Below, piece by piece: positions 7,213 to 14,785 of a DNA stretch of 14,873 nucleotides (its first letter is position 1; the number at the start of each line of letters is the position of its first letter). The notes beneath the pieces are model-generated. The model was given only the letters and a program-made list of their open reading frames with translations, was not told the origin of the DNA and did no database searches. A program made the position numbers and the translations under genes. This DNA comes from an uncultured Prevotella sp. GTDB lineage: Bacteria; Bacteroidota; Bacteroidia; Bacteroidales; Bacteroidaceae. The stretch covers positions 1 through 14,873 of the forward strand of contig CAKPTK010000052.1 in NCBI GenBank assembly GCA_934190685.1, given 5' to 3'.

Positions 7213-9528
7213 ATGATGAAAAAACTTATCAGCATATATGTCTCCACACTGATTATCGCCGGGACAAGCCTGCTTTCGGCTTGTTCATCGACTAGTGGTG
7301 TGCCTGATGGCGACCAACTCTTCACTGGACTGGAACCCATTCGATATGAGAACTATAACAAAAGTGCCCACTTTCTGAGCACACAAGAGGAAGTAGAAGC
7401 AGCTCTTGCTACAGCCCCCAACGGAGCCTTGCTCGGCAGTAGCTACTACCGCACTCCCATCCAAATGCGCCTGTGGATATGGAATGCCTTCCACAACGAT
7501 ACCACAGGCATCGGCAGATGGATGACCAAATCTTTCGGCAAGGCGCCAGTTTTGATGAGTTGGGTCAATCCTGCCCTCCGCGCCTCTGTGGCGACCAACC
7601 TCATCCGCAACCACGGCTATTTCCATGGCAATGTGACCTATAAGAATGTGACAGAAAAGAATTCCAAGAAAGCGAAAATCGCCTATACTGTGAATATGGG
7701 AAAACTCTTTACCGTCGACTCGGTGACTTATCGCGAGTTTCCCCAAGAGGCAGACAGCATGCTCACCGCTTCCCTATCCAATGCGCTTGTGAAAAAAGGA
7801 TCGCCATTCGACGTTTCTCTGCTTGACGCCGAGCGCAACCGCATATCTACGCTTTTCCGCAACAATGGCTATTTCTACTATCAGCCCGACTATGCCATCT
7901 TCCTCGCAGACACACTGAGCAATCCAGGACACGCTCAACTGCAGCTCAAACTTGCCAACGGACTTGACGAACGCGCCAAGCACAAATGGTATATTGGAAA
8001 TGTGGAAATCGATTTCCGCCGCCAATACACAGACTTGTTGCGCGACAGCATTAGCCGCCACCACTTCCTCGCACGTTTCAATGGCAGAAAACCGCCCGTC
8101 CGCCTGCGTGTGGTATGGAAAGACATGCGCCTCTATCCCAAGCAACCTTACAGTTATGAGAAATACCAACAGACAGTGAACAACATTTCCAACACCGGCC
8201 TGTTCAGCATGACCAATTTTACCTTCACGCCCCGCGACACCACCGCCACTTGCGACACACTAGACATGAAATTGAATTGCATCTTTGACAAACCATACGA
8301 TTTCTATATCGAGACCAACGCTACGGGAAAGACAACAGGAAGAATGGGCCCGGAACTTATTCTCGGCTTCACCAAGCGCAATGCCTTCCGCGGAGGGGAA
8401 AAACTCGACATCAACCTTCATGGCTCTTATGAGTGGCAGACCAACGGTGGAGGTCAAGGCAGCAAAGAAAACATCAACTCCTATGAATACGGAGGAGATA
8501 TTTCCGTAGAACTGCCTCGCCTGCTCTCCCCCATACCTGTCAAACGCAGGTTCTATGTCTCGCCTTCAACTCTGATTAAAGCGTCTACAAACACCTTAAA
8601 CCGCGCTAGTTTCTTCAAACGTCGTATTGTGTCGGGCGAAATCACCTACAAATTTCAACCCACAGCTACCATGATGCATGAGTTCAGCCCGCTCACCTTG
8701 GAATATGAATACATGAAAAAAGTGACAGAGAAATTCGCAACCATCCTCAACGACAACCCCTATCTGCTCATGTCTATGCAAGACCAGTTCTTGCCCAAGA
8801 TGAAATACACCTTCACCTACACCAGTCCGAAGGAGATGAAGAGTCCTATCTATTGGCAAACGACCCTGAGCGAGTCTGCCAACATCTTATCTGCGGGCTA
8901 CATGGCATTCGGTAAGAAATGGAATGAGCGGAGCAAGGAGATGTTCAAGAATCCCTATGCCCAATTTGTGAAAATCGAGACAGATTTCCGCAAAACATGG
9001 ACCCTCACTCCACATTCACAGTTAATCGGCCATGTAAGCGGAGGCATCATTTGGGCTTATGGAAACTCCGAGCGAGCGCCCTACAGTGAACAGTTCTATG
9101 TGGGTGGTGCCAACAGTATCCGCGCTTTCACGGTGAGAAGTATTGGACCTGGAGCCTACTACACAGACCAAAGCCGTCTGTCATACATGGACCAAACGGG
9201 AGATATCAAACTGCAAGCCAATTTGGAATATCGTGCCCGTCTCTTTGGCAATCTCTACGGAGCAGCCTTCCTTGACGCAGGAAACATCTGGGCTATGCGG
9301 GACGACGGATACCGTGCCAATTCCAAATTCAAAATCAAAAACCTCGCCGACCAAATGGCTATGGGAACCGGCATCGGCCTCCGCTACGATTTGGAATTCT
9401 TTGTGCTCCGAGTCGACTGGGGTGTCGGCATCCACTTGCCCTACGAAACAGGCAAGCGAGGCTACTATAACATACCCCATTTCAAGGACGGGCAGAGTCT
9501 CCATCTCGCCATCGGCTACCCATTCTAA
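7213..9528 (+). CDS. tamL: TamL, Omp85-family outer-membrane lipoprotein partner of TamB
   Basis: This 771-residue protein is the Bacteroidetes counterpart of TamA. A lipoprotein signal peptide ends in the lipobox LSAC with the lipidated Cys24. POTRA-like segments follow, with repeated GYF motifs (GYFHGNVTY at 135-143, RNNGYFYY at 216-223) and a third near residues 315-340. The C-terminal half is a 16-strand-type Omp85 barrel ending in the aromatic residue Phe771 (IGYPF). The barrel loop-6 region reads GGANSIRAFTVRSIGPG (631-647), equivalent to the VRGF/Y motif but with Ala638 in place of the usual Gly. It lies directly behind tamB, which supports function as the outer-membrane half of the module. 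No charged surface-export signal follows the cysteine. The start could be ATG 7213 or the adjacent ATG 7216. Confidence 0.9.
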   Translation: MMKKLISIYVSTLIIAGTSLLSACSSTSGVPDGDQLFTGLEPIRYENYNKSAHFLSTQEEVEAALATAPNGALLGSSYYRTPIQMRLWIWNAFHNDTTGIGRWMTKSFGKAPVLMSWVNPALRASVATNLIRNHGYFHGNVTYKNVTEKNSKKAKIAYTVNMGKLFTVDSVTYREFPQEADSMLTASLSNALVKKGSPFDVSLLDAERNRISTLFRNNGYFYYQPDYAIFLADTLSNPGHAQLQLKLANGLDERAKHKWYIGNVEIDFRRQYTDLLRDSISRHHFLARFNGRKPPVRLRVVWKDMRLYPKQPYSYEKYQQTVNNISNTGLFSMTNFTFTPRDTTATCDTLDMKLNCIFDKPYDFYIETNATGKTTGRMGPELILGFTKRNAFRGGEKLDINLHGSYEWQTNGGGQGSKENINSYEYGGDISVELPRLLSPIPVKRRFYVSPSTLIKASTNTLNRASFFKRRIVSGEITYKFQPTATMMHEFSPLTLEYEYMKKVTEKFATILNDNPYLLMSMQDQFLPKMKYTFTYTSPKEMKSPIYWQTTLSESANILSAGYMAFGKKWNERSKEMFKNPYAQFVKIETDFRKTWTLTPHSQLIGHVSGGIIWAYGNSERAPYSEQFYVGGANSIRAFTVRSIGPGAYYTDQSRLSYMDQTGDIKLQANLEYRARLFGNLYGAAFLDAGNIWAMRDDGYRANSKFKIKNLADQMAMGTGIGLRYDLEFFVLRVDWGVGIHLPYETGKRGYYNIPHFKDGQSLHLAIGYPF

Positions 9529-9538
9529 CCAAGGACAT

Positions 9539-9585
9539 CGCCCTATTTAATGTGAGCCTTTATACCACTTGCATTAAATAGGGCG
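9539..9585 (+). terminator. Hairpin terminator after tamL
   Basis: CGCCCTATTTAATG (9539-9552) pairs without mismatch to CATTAAATAGGGCG (9572-9585), and wobble pairs extend the stem inward. It begins 10 bases after the tamL stop. The downstream T-tract is poor (CTTCT), so it may act as a transcript-stabilising end or as a weak terminator. Confidence 0.65.
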
Positions 9586-9649
9586 CTTCTAAAAATTAAT
9601 GAATGTAGGCAACATATCAAAAATAAAAGAGAAACAATTTTCCTTTTAT

Positions 9650-9680
9650 TTTGTATTGTCTTCGATTTGCACTATCTTTG
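9650..9680 (+). promoter_or_regulatory. Promoter of the nucleotidyltransferase gene
   Basis: TTTG (9650-9653), a 19-base spacer and TATCTTTG (9673-9680) match the Bacteroidetes consensus exactly. Transcription would start near 9687, giving a leader of about 72 bases before the ATG at 9759. Confidence 0.78.
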
Positions 9681-9696
9681 CATATTGGCAAATCGA
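9662..9696. promoter_or_regulatory. Inverted repeat straddling the -7 element, possible operator
   Basis: TCGATTTGC (9662-9670) and GCAAATCGA (9688-9696) are perfect 9-base reverse complements with a 17-base spacer that contains the -7 element. The left arm precedes the predicted transcript, so the dyad would act as DNA and not as an RNA stem. No regulator gene is adjacent, so its partner is unknown. Confidence 0.45.
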
Positions 9697-9728
9697 GCAC
9701 AAGGTTTCACCGGAGACCTTTTTGCCAA
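9685..9728 (+). promoter_or_regulatory. Structured 5' leader with terminator-like hairpin
   Basis: Within the predicted leader, AAGGTTTC (9701-9708) pairs with GAGACCTT (9713-9720), with one G-U pair and a four-base loop ACCG, and runs straight into TTTTTG. An outer stem pairs TTGGCAAA (9685-9692) with TTTGCCAA (9721-9728) and encloses the inner hairpin, leaving eight unpaired bases on its 5' side. The inner hairpin plus its T-run resembles an intrinsic terminator placed about 15 bases into the transcript, which suggests attenuation or a protective 5' structure. I do not recognise it as a known riboswitch class. Confidence 0.5.
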
Positions 9729-9758
9729 AACAGAACTAACTAATTAAAATCAATTCAT

Positions 9759-10670
9759 ATGAAACCAACATTATTACTCCTCGCTGCCGGCATGGGCAGC
9801 CGTTATGGAGGTTTGAAACAATTGGACGGTTTAGGTCCAAACGGAGAGACTATCATGGACTATTCCATCTATGACGCCATCAAGGCGGGATTTGGAAAAA
9901 TTGTCTTCATCATCCGCAAAGATTTCGAAAAAGACTTCCGCGAGAAGATTCTCAGCAAATATGAAGGACACATCCCTGCAGAACTTTGCTTTCAAAGCCT
10001 CGATGATTTGCCAAAGGGGTTCACTTGCCCTGAAGGCCGTGTCAAGCCATGGGGCACCAACCACGCAGTACTTATGGCCAAAGACGTGATCAAGGAGCCT
10101 TTTCTGGTCATCAACTGCGACGATTTCTACAATCGTGACGCCTTCATGGTCATCGGCAAATTTCTCTCCGAACTTCCGGAAGGCAGCAAGAACCATTATG
10201 CCATGGTTGGATTCCGTGTGGGCAACACACTTTCAGACAACGGGACTGTGGCACGCGGCATCTGCTCGAAAGACGAGCATGAGAACTTGACCACCGTGGT
10301 AGAGCGCACCGAAATCATGCGTGTGGACGGCAAGGTGAGCTACAAGGATGAAGATGGCAAATGGATTGCCGTGGATGACAACACTCCTGTTTCAATGAAC
10401 ATGTGGGGATTCACTCCCGACTATTTCGACTATAGCGAGGAGTATTTCAAAGAATTCCTCTCTGCCCCCAAGAACATGGAGAACCTCAAGGCTGAATTCT
10501 TCATTCCATTGATGGTCAACAAGCTCATCAATGAAGGCACAGCGAGTGTCAAAGTACTCGACACCACCAGCAAATGGTTTGGCGTGACCTATGCAGCCGA
10601 CCGCCAGTCGGTGGTGGACAAAATCCAAAACCTCATTGATGAGGGCGTATATCCAAACAAATTATTCTAA
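9759..10670 (+). CDS. Sugar-phosphate-type nucleotidyltransferase (NTP transferase family)
   Basis: This 303-residue cytoplasmic enzyme of the GT-A-like NTP transferase superfamily would join a nucleoside triphosphate to a sugar phosphate or related phosphorylated compound, releasing pyrophosphate. The N-terminal nucleotide-binding loop LAAGMGSRYGG-LKQL covers residues 8-22. PWGTNHAV at 97-104 is the nucleobase/sugar contact region, and INCDD at 118-122 carries the metal-binding aspartates. No left-handed beta-helix acyltransferase domain is present, so it is not a GlmU. It resembles UTP-glucose-1-phosphate uridylyltransferase-like proteins, but the substrate cannot be assigned from sequence. 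It has its own promoter and structured leader, and nrnA follows after 60 bases. The GlmM gene lies about 2 kb downstream, which makes an amino-sugar link possible but unproven. Confidence 0.85.
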   Translation: MKPTLLLLAAGMGSRYGGLKQLDGLGPNGETIMDYSIYDAIKAGFGKIVFIIRKDFEKDFREKILSKYEGHIPAELCFQSLDDLPKGFTCPEGRVKPWGTNHAVLMAKDVIKEPFLVINCDDFYNRDAFMVIGKFLSELPEGSKNHYAMVGFRVGNTLSDNGTVARGICSKDEHENLTTVVERTEIMRVDGKVSYKDEDGKWIAVDDNTPVSMNMWGFTPDYFDYSEEYFKEFLSAPKNMENLKAEFFIPLMVNKLINEGTASVKVLDTTSKWFGVTYAADRQSVVDKIQNLIDEGVYPNKLF

Positions 10671-10678
10671 CAAAATAT

Positions 10679-10717
10679 GTGAAGGTTGAAAGCACCATTT
10701 CTGTTTTCAACCTTCAC
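10679..10717 (+). terminator. Perfect hairpin between nucleotidyltransferase and nrnA
   Basis: GTGAAGGTTGAAA (10679-10691) pairs perfectly with TTTCAACCTTCAC (10705-10717), and three further inner pairs (one a wobble) leave a short loop. It lies 9 bases after one stop codon and 14 bases before the next ATG. The tail CTTTAC is a weak T-tract, so it could be a terminator, an mRNA-end stabiliser or an element that sets relative expression of the two genes. Confidence 0.5.
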
Positions 10718-10730
10718 CTTTACATACTCT

Positions 10731-11774
10731 ATGAATCTCGACATTCTCTCACAAGAAGAAATCATCTCCTTGCGGAGTCTTATTGACGCTTCGCAAAACA
10801 TTGTCATCTGTTGTCATAAAAGTCCAGACGGTGATGCCATAGGATCCTCGCTGGCCTGGGTAGACTACCTGAAAAGCAAACAAAAGAACGTAAGGGTGGC
10901 CATTCCCGACGCATGTCCCGACTTTCTACAATGGTTGCCAGGCTTCGCACAATCGGTGACACGCTATGACAAACATCCCGACGAAGTGAAGGATCTCTTC
11001 GCCCACGCCGACCTCATCTTCTGCCTCGATTTCAATGTGTCAGCACGATTGGAAGACATGCAGCCCGTACTCGACCAAGCCCAAGCTTCCAAAGTGCTCA
11101 TCGACCATCACATAGGCCCTGACATTCCCGAAGCGAAGCTGGTCATCTCACACGAGGAATTATGTTCCACTTGCGAGCTGTCCTTCCGCATCCTATGGCA
11201 GTTGGGGGTGTTTGAAAATATGAGCAAGGCATGCGCCATCAGTCTCTACTGTGGAATGATGACCGACACGGGTGGCTTCACCTACAACTCTACGCGCCCT
11301 GAAATATTCCTCATCATCAGCCACCTGTTGGAAAAAGGCGTGGACAAGGACGACATTTACAACCGTGTGAACCACAACTACAGCACATGGTGCCTACGCA
11401 TGAGAGGTTATATGATGATGCAAAAACTGAATGTCTACGAGGATCTGCACGCTTCCTATTTCACGCTCACACGTGAAGAAATGCAACGATTCCACTATAT
11501 TAAAGGCGACGCTGAAGGACTGGTCAACGAGCCGCTGAAAATCAAGGGATTGAAACTGTCCATCTATCTGCGCGAAGATACAGTCAAGGACAACCTCATC
11601 TTCGTCAGTCTTCGGTCAAGTTGCGGATTCCACTGCAAACAGGTGGCCGAGCGCTTTTTCAACGGCGGAGGCCACGCAGACGCTGCCGGAGGCAAGCTCC
11701 ATTGCAGCATGGACGAGGCAAAGGAGGTGGCCAAGCAGGCCATCAAATATTTCGCAGAAGAACTGAAAAAATAA
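10731..11774 (+). CDS. nrnA: Bifunctional oligoribonuclease / pAp phosphatase, DHH family
   Basis: This 347-residue DHH/DHHA1 phosphoesterase would degrade short RNA oligonucleotides and dephosphorylate 3'-phosphoadenosine 5'-phosphate in the cytoplasm. Metal-binding motifs run in the expected order: HKSPDGDAIGSS at 29-40, Asp100 in CLDFN, the signature DHH at 125-127, and MTDTGGF at 177-183. The C-terminal DHHA1 substrate-binding motif GGGHADAAGG is at 312-321. Length and arrangement match NrnA rather than the larger RecJ or the c-di-AMP phosphodiesterase GdpP, which has extra domains. An in-frame TTG at 10686 was rejected because it lies within the preceding hairpin, and ATG 10731 starts the conserved region. 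The transcript is probably shared with the gene upstream, modulated by the hairpin. Activity towards c-di-AMP-derived pApA is possible in this family. Confidence 0.9.
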   Translation: MNLDILSQEEIISLRSLIDASQNIVICCHKSPDGDAIGSSLAWVDYLKSKQKNVRVAIPDACPDFLQWLPGFAQSVTRYDKHPDEVKDLFAHADLIFCLDFNVSARLEDMQPVLDQAQASKVLIDHHIGPDIPEAKLVISHEELCSTCELSFRILWQLGVFENMSKACAISLYCGMMTDTGGFTYNSTRPEIFLIISHLLEKGVDKDDIYNRVNHNYSTWCLRMRGYMMMQKLNVYEDLHASYFTLTREEMQRFHYIKGDAEGLVNEPLKIKGLKLSIYLREDTVKDNLIFVSLRSSCGFHCKQVAERFFNGGGHADAAGGKLHCSMDEAKEVAKQAIKYFAEELKK

Positions 11775-11843
11775 TCATCAGTAAGCCAACAAGCTGAAAA
11801 TGACAACAAGAAGCGTAAAAAAACAATAAAAACCCATACGCCC

Positions 11844-11876
11844 TTTCGGTCATGTCAACAGAAATGGGTAACTTTG
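11844..11876 (+). promoter_or_regulatory. Promoter of the lipoprotein-glmM operon
   Basis: TAACTTTG (11869-11876) matches the -7 consensus exactly. A one-mismatch -33 element TTTC (11844-11847) lies 21 bases upstream. Transcription would start near 11883, about 18 bases before the ATG. ACCCAT (11832-11837) and ATGGGT (11864-11869) form a small dyad beside it. The rest of the gap after nrnA (11775-11840) is A-rich with no clear hairpin. Confidence 0.6.
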
Positions 11877-11900
11877 CCCTGTTATTTATAAAGACAAGAA

Positions 11901-12539
11901 ATGAGAAAAATACAATTGGCCATTATGGCACTTCTTTCCCTTTTGGTATACAGTTCCTGCAGCGACAGCGAGACCTATGCGGACCAGAAGAAGAAAGAGC
12001 GTTCGGCGATTGCGCAGTATATCGCGGAAAACAAGATTAGCCCCATCTCTGAAACTGTATTCGCCCAGCAAGGTTATACCACTGACGTATCGAAAAACCA
12101 GTATGTCGAACTCGATCAGTCTGGCGTCTATATGCAAATTTGCAATGAGGGTTGTGGCGAGAAAATCAAAAACGGACAGAGCCTCACGGTTGTCTGCCGA
12201 TATACAGAAGTAAACATCATGGAGGGGGACACCATCTCTACAAACAATATACCTTATTACAGTTCCATGCCGGACTTGATGAACGTGACCAACACAAGCG
12301 GCAGTTTCACCGCTTCTTTCGACTCCCAAAGCAGCGTCATGTACCGCACCTACAGCAGCGCATCTGTGCCTACAGGCTGGCTGGTGCCACTGAGCTATAT
12401 CAAGATTGGTGTGCCCAAGGCTGACGGAGAACAAATCGCCCACGTAAAACTCATCGTACCCCACACCGCAGGACAATCCTACGCAGCACAAAACGTGTAT
12501 CCCTGCTATTATGACATCACCTATCAGGGTGAGTGGTAG
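11901..12539 (+). CDS. DUF4827-like lipoprotein with FKBP-type fold features
   Basis: This 212-residue protein has a lipoprotein signal peptide with lipobox YSSC and lipidated Cys20, followed by a charged helical linker (about 25-45). The rest resembles an FKBP-type peptidyl-prolyl isomerase. It has GCGEKIKNGQSLTVVCRYTE at 84-103 followed by MEGD at 107-110 (compare the FKBP G-x-G...G-x-x-V-x-V-x-Y...DG pattern), VPTGWLVPLSYIKIG at 156-170 (compare VIPGWxxALxxMKxG), and KLIVPHTAGQSYAA at 183-196 with a final strand YDITYQ. I match it to the DUF4827 proteins of Bacteroidales by memory of their sequence and genomic position. Whether it is catalytic is unknown. It would sit in the periplasmic face of an envelope membrane. 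It is 31 bases upstream of glmM with no terminator between, so the two are probably co-expressed. Confidence 0.8.
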   Translation: MRKIQLAIMALLSLLVYSSCSDSETYADQKKKERSAIAQYIAENKISPISETVFAQQGYTTDVSKNQYVELDQSGVYMQICNEGCGEKIKNGQSLTVVCRYTEVNIMEGDTISTNNIPYYSSMPDLMNVTNTSGSFTASFDSQSSVMYRTYSSASVPTGWLVPLSYIKIGVPKADGEQIAHVKLIVPHTAGQSYAAQNVYPCYYDITYQGEW

Positions 12540-12570
12540 AGCATGCATTGTTTCTAAAATTGATACATTT

Positions 12571-13956
12571 ATGACACTTATCAAATCTATCTCTGGTATC
12601 AGAGGAACCATCGGAGGGCATACGGGCGACACGCTCAATCCTCTGGATATTGTGAAATTCACAACAGCTTACGCCTCCTTTATCCGCAAGAGCGGAAAAT
12701 CACAATCAAACACCATCGTCGTGGGACGCGACGCCCGCATCTCGGGAGCGATGGTTGACAAAATTGTTTGTGGATGCCTGATGGGGTGCGGCTATGATGT
12801 CATCAACATCGGACTCGCCACCACCCCAACCACAGAGTTGGCCGTGCGCATGTCGCAGTCGGCTGGCGGCATTATCATCACAGCCAGCCACAATCCCCGT
12901 CACTGGAACGCACTGAAATTGCTTAACCAAGAGGGGGAATTCCTCACCAATGCCGACGGCAATGAGGTGCTCACCATTGCCGAGAAAGAAGATTTTGAAT
13001 ACGCCGACGTGGACCACTTGGGCCACTACACAGAAGACCACACCTACAACGCCCGCCACATTGAAAGTGTATTAGCACTGAATCTGGTGGATGCTGAAGC
13101 CATCAAGAAAGCGAATTTCAAGGTTTGTGTGGACACCATCAACAGTGTGGGTGGCATCATCCTGCCCGATCTGCTCAAGGCATTGGGTGTGGTATACACT
13201 GTGCTCAACGGAGATGCCAACGGAGACTTCGCCCACAATCCAGAGCCCCTCGAGAAAAATCTCAGTGGCATCATGGGAGAAATGAAAAAAGGCGGCTACG
13301 ACCTTGGCATCGTGGTTGACCCGGATGTAGACCGTCTAGCGTTCATCTGTGAGGATGGTAAAATGTTTGGCGAGGAATATACACTTGTCAGCGTGGCTGA
13401 CTACGTGCTGAGTCACACTCCGGGAAACACTGTGAGCAACCTAAGCAGCACCCGTTCCCTGCGTGATGTGACCGTCAAACATGGCGGCACTTATACTGCT
13501 GCCGCAGTGGGCGAAGTGAACGTGACCACTAAGATGAAAGAGGTGAATGCCGTGATTGGCGGTGAGGGAAATGGCGGAGTCATCTATCCCAAAAGCCACT
13601 ACGGACGTGACGCACTGGTGGGCATCGCCCTCTTCCTGTCATCATTGGCGCAAAAGGGATGTAAGGTAAGCGAACTGCGCGCCACATTCCCCAACTATTT
13701 CATCGCTAAAAATCGTATCGACCTCACCCCGGCCACCGATGTGGACGCAATTCTCGAAAAGGTGAAAGAGATGTACTGTCATGAGAAGATTACCGACATC
13801 GACGGTGTAAAAATCGACTTTGCCGACAAATGGGTGCACCTACGCAAATCAAACACAGAGCCTATCATCCGTGTGTACAGCGAGGCACATACCATGGAAG
13901 AAGCAGACCAACTGGGCAAGCAAATCATGCAAGTGGTCTACGATATGCAGAAATAA
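12571..13956 (+). CDS. glmM: Phosphoglucosamine mutase (alpha-D-phosphohexomutase family)
   Basis: This 461-residue enzyme would interconvert glucosamine-6-phosphate and glucosamine-1-phosphate, feeding UDP-GlcNAc for peptidoglycan and lipopolysaccharide. All four family motifs are present. They are the phosphorylated active-site serine in TASHNP (104-109, Ser106), the Mg-binding DPDVDR (250-255), the sugar-binding GEGNGG (331-336), and the phosphate-binding RKSNTEPIIR (425-434). The N-terminal GIRGTIGG is also typical. The active-site loop continues RHWNALKLLN, which differs from the Escherichia coli GlmM loop and is shared with phosphomannomutase-like branches, so phosphomannomutase or phosphoglucomutase activity is an alternative. 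An in-frame ATG at 12511 overlaps the upstream gene and was rejected in favour of ATG 12571, which starts the conserved sequence. A bidirectional terminator follows. Confidence 0.88.
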   Translation: MTLIKSISGIRGTIGGHTGDTLNPLDIVKFTTAYASFIRKSGKSQSNTIVVGRDARISGAMVDKIVCGCLMGCGYDVINIGLATTPTTELAVRMSQSAGGIIITASHNPRHWNALKLLNQEGEFLTNADGNEVLTIAEKEDFEYADVDHLGHYTEDHTYNARHIESVLALNLVDAEAIKKANFKVCVDTINSVGGIILPDLLKALGVVYTVLNGDANGDFAHNPEPLEKNLSGIMGEMKKGGYDLGIVVDPDVDRLAFICEDGKMFGEEYTLVSVADYVLSHTPGNTVSNLSSTRSLRDVTVKHGGTYTAAAVGEVNVTTKMKEVNAVIGGEGNGGVIYPKSHYGRDALVGIALFLSSLAQKGCKVSELRATFPNYFIAKNRIDLTPATDVDAILEKVKEMYCHEKITDIDGVKIDFADKWVHLRKSNTEPIIRVYSEAHTMEEADQLGKQIMQVVYDMQK

Positions 13957-13972
13957 AAACAAGAACTATAAT

Positions 13973-14019
13973 AAATGAAATCGGCATCCAGTTTTTCCCA
14001 CTGAATGCCGATTTCATTT
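13973..14019. terminator. Bidirectional terminator between convergent genes
   Basis: Bases 13973-13987 pair perfectly with 14005-14019 (15 bp). An inner CAGT/ACTG stem (13989-13992/14000-14003) follows after one mismatch, with loop TTTTCCC. T-rich sequence follows the stem on both strands. It sits 16 bases after the glmM stop and touches the stop codon of the SGNH gene, so it serves both. Confidence 0.85.
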
Positions 14020-14714
14020 TATCTCACCGCTCCGCAATCCCGCAGATAGCGTTTCAGCACAAAAGCCCATTGTTTATAACCTTGGGGACTTAGATGCAAG
14101 CCGTCAACAGACAATTCACGGCGCAAGTCGTTAGTGCCATGACGGACAAATTTGGAAAACAAATCAATGTATTCGATGCCGTATCGTTGACAGTGATCCT
14201 TGACACGGCGGTTGACCGCCGGAACTACATCAGTCTTGCCCTCCAATGTTTTCCATCGGTTGAAATCCTCATTGATGGGCAAAATGCTCTGCACATAGAG
14301 TTTTGTCTGTGGTGCGTCACGGCGAATCTTGTCTATCACCTTGATACAAAGTTCTGCCACTTGTTCGCCTTTCAAGTCGTGGCTGATGTCATTGATGCCC
14401 ACCATCAAGAAGACCGCCCGGGGCTTTCCCGGCAGAATCTGATCCAACCGATGGTAGATGCCCATCGCATCGTCACCGGCAATACCGCGGTTGCGGATAT
14501 GTCTCCCCCCCACCCGTTTGTTCCAATCGCCACCAAATTCCGTAATGCTGTTACCAAGCATAACCACATCGGTGGAGTCCACCGGACGCATCTTTTCAAA
14601 TTCCACCACCTTATCATTATAATGGTCGAACGATTTGTAGGTCACGTGTTGGGCACTTGCCATGCCGCAATACATCGCCAAGCCCATGAATATAGAGATT
14701 AATCGTATCATCAT
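14019..14714 (-). CDS. Secreted SGNH/GDSL-family hydrolase
   Basis: This 231-residue protein has a signal peptide (about 1-21, cleavage after ASA and before Gln22), so it acts outside the cytoplasm. The SGNH blocks are complete: GNSIT at 54-58 with nucleophile Ser56, block II glycine near Gly80 (IAGDDAMG), GIND at 106-109 with Asn108, and DGLHLSPQGY at 204-213 with the catalytic Asp204 and His207. The family includes esterases that remove acetyl or acyl groups from sugars, glycans or lipids. The motif pattern resembles the sialate or platelet-activating-factor acetylhydrolase-like group, but the substrate is not readable. The upstream TTG at 14729 was rejected. ATG 14714 or the adjacent ATG 14711 gives a normal signal peptide. 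A terminator lies only about 17 bases upstream of the start. Confidence 0.88.
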   Translation of the reverse strand: MMIRLISIFMGLAMYCGMASAQHVTYKSFDHYNDKVVEFEKMRPVDSTDVVMLGNSITEFGGDWNKRVGGRHIRNRGIAGDDAMGIYHRLDQILPGKPRAVFLMVGINDISHDLKGEQVAELCIKVIDKIRRDAPQTKLYVQSILPINEDFNRWKTLEGKTDVVPAVNRRVKDHCQRYGIEYIDLFSKFVRHGTNDLRRELSVDGLHLSPQGYKQWAFVLKRYLRDCGAVR

Positions 14715-14731
14715 CTGTGTGTTTGTCAACT

Positions 14732-14765
14732 AAAAAGCCGCTTGTCTAACATATAGACAAACGGC
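14732..14765 (-). terminator. Intrinsic terminator of the gene entering from the right
   Basis: On the minus strand GCCGTTTGTCTA (14765-14754) pairs with TAGACAAGCGGC (14748-14737) through one G-U wobble, around a five-base loop, followed directly by TTTTT (14736-14732). On the plus strand the wobble becomes a C/A mismatch and the T-tract is lost, so the hairpin is built for minus-strand transcription. The SGNH gene begins 17 bases further on. Confidence 0.85.
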
Positions 14766-14785
14766 ATTATTTCTGTTTTATTGTT

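Noticed and set aside
14094..14702. Plus-strand open frame (202 codons) opposite the SGNH hydrolase
   Set aside because: The minus strand has all SGNH catalytic blocks and a signal peptide. The plus-strand frame has none and begins right after the bidirectional terminator.
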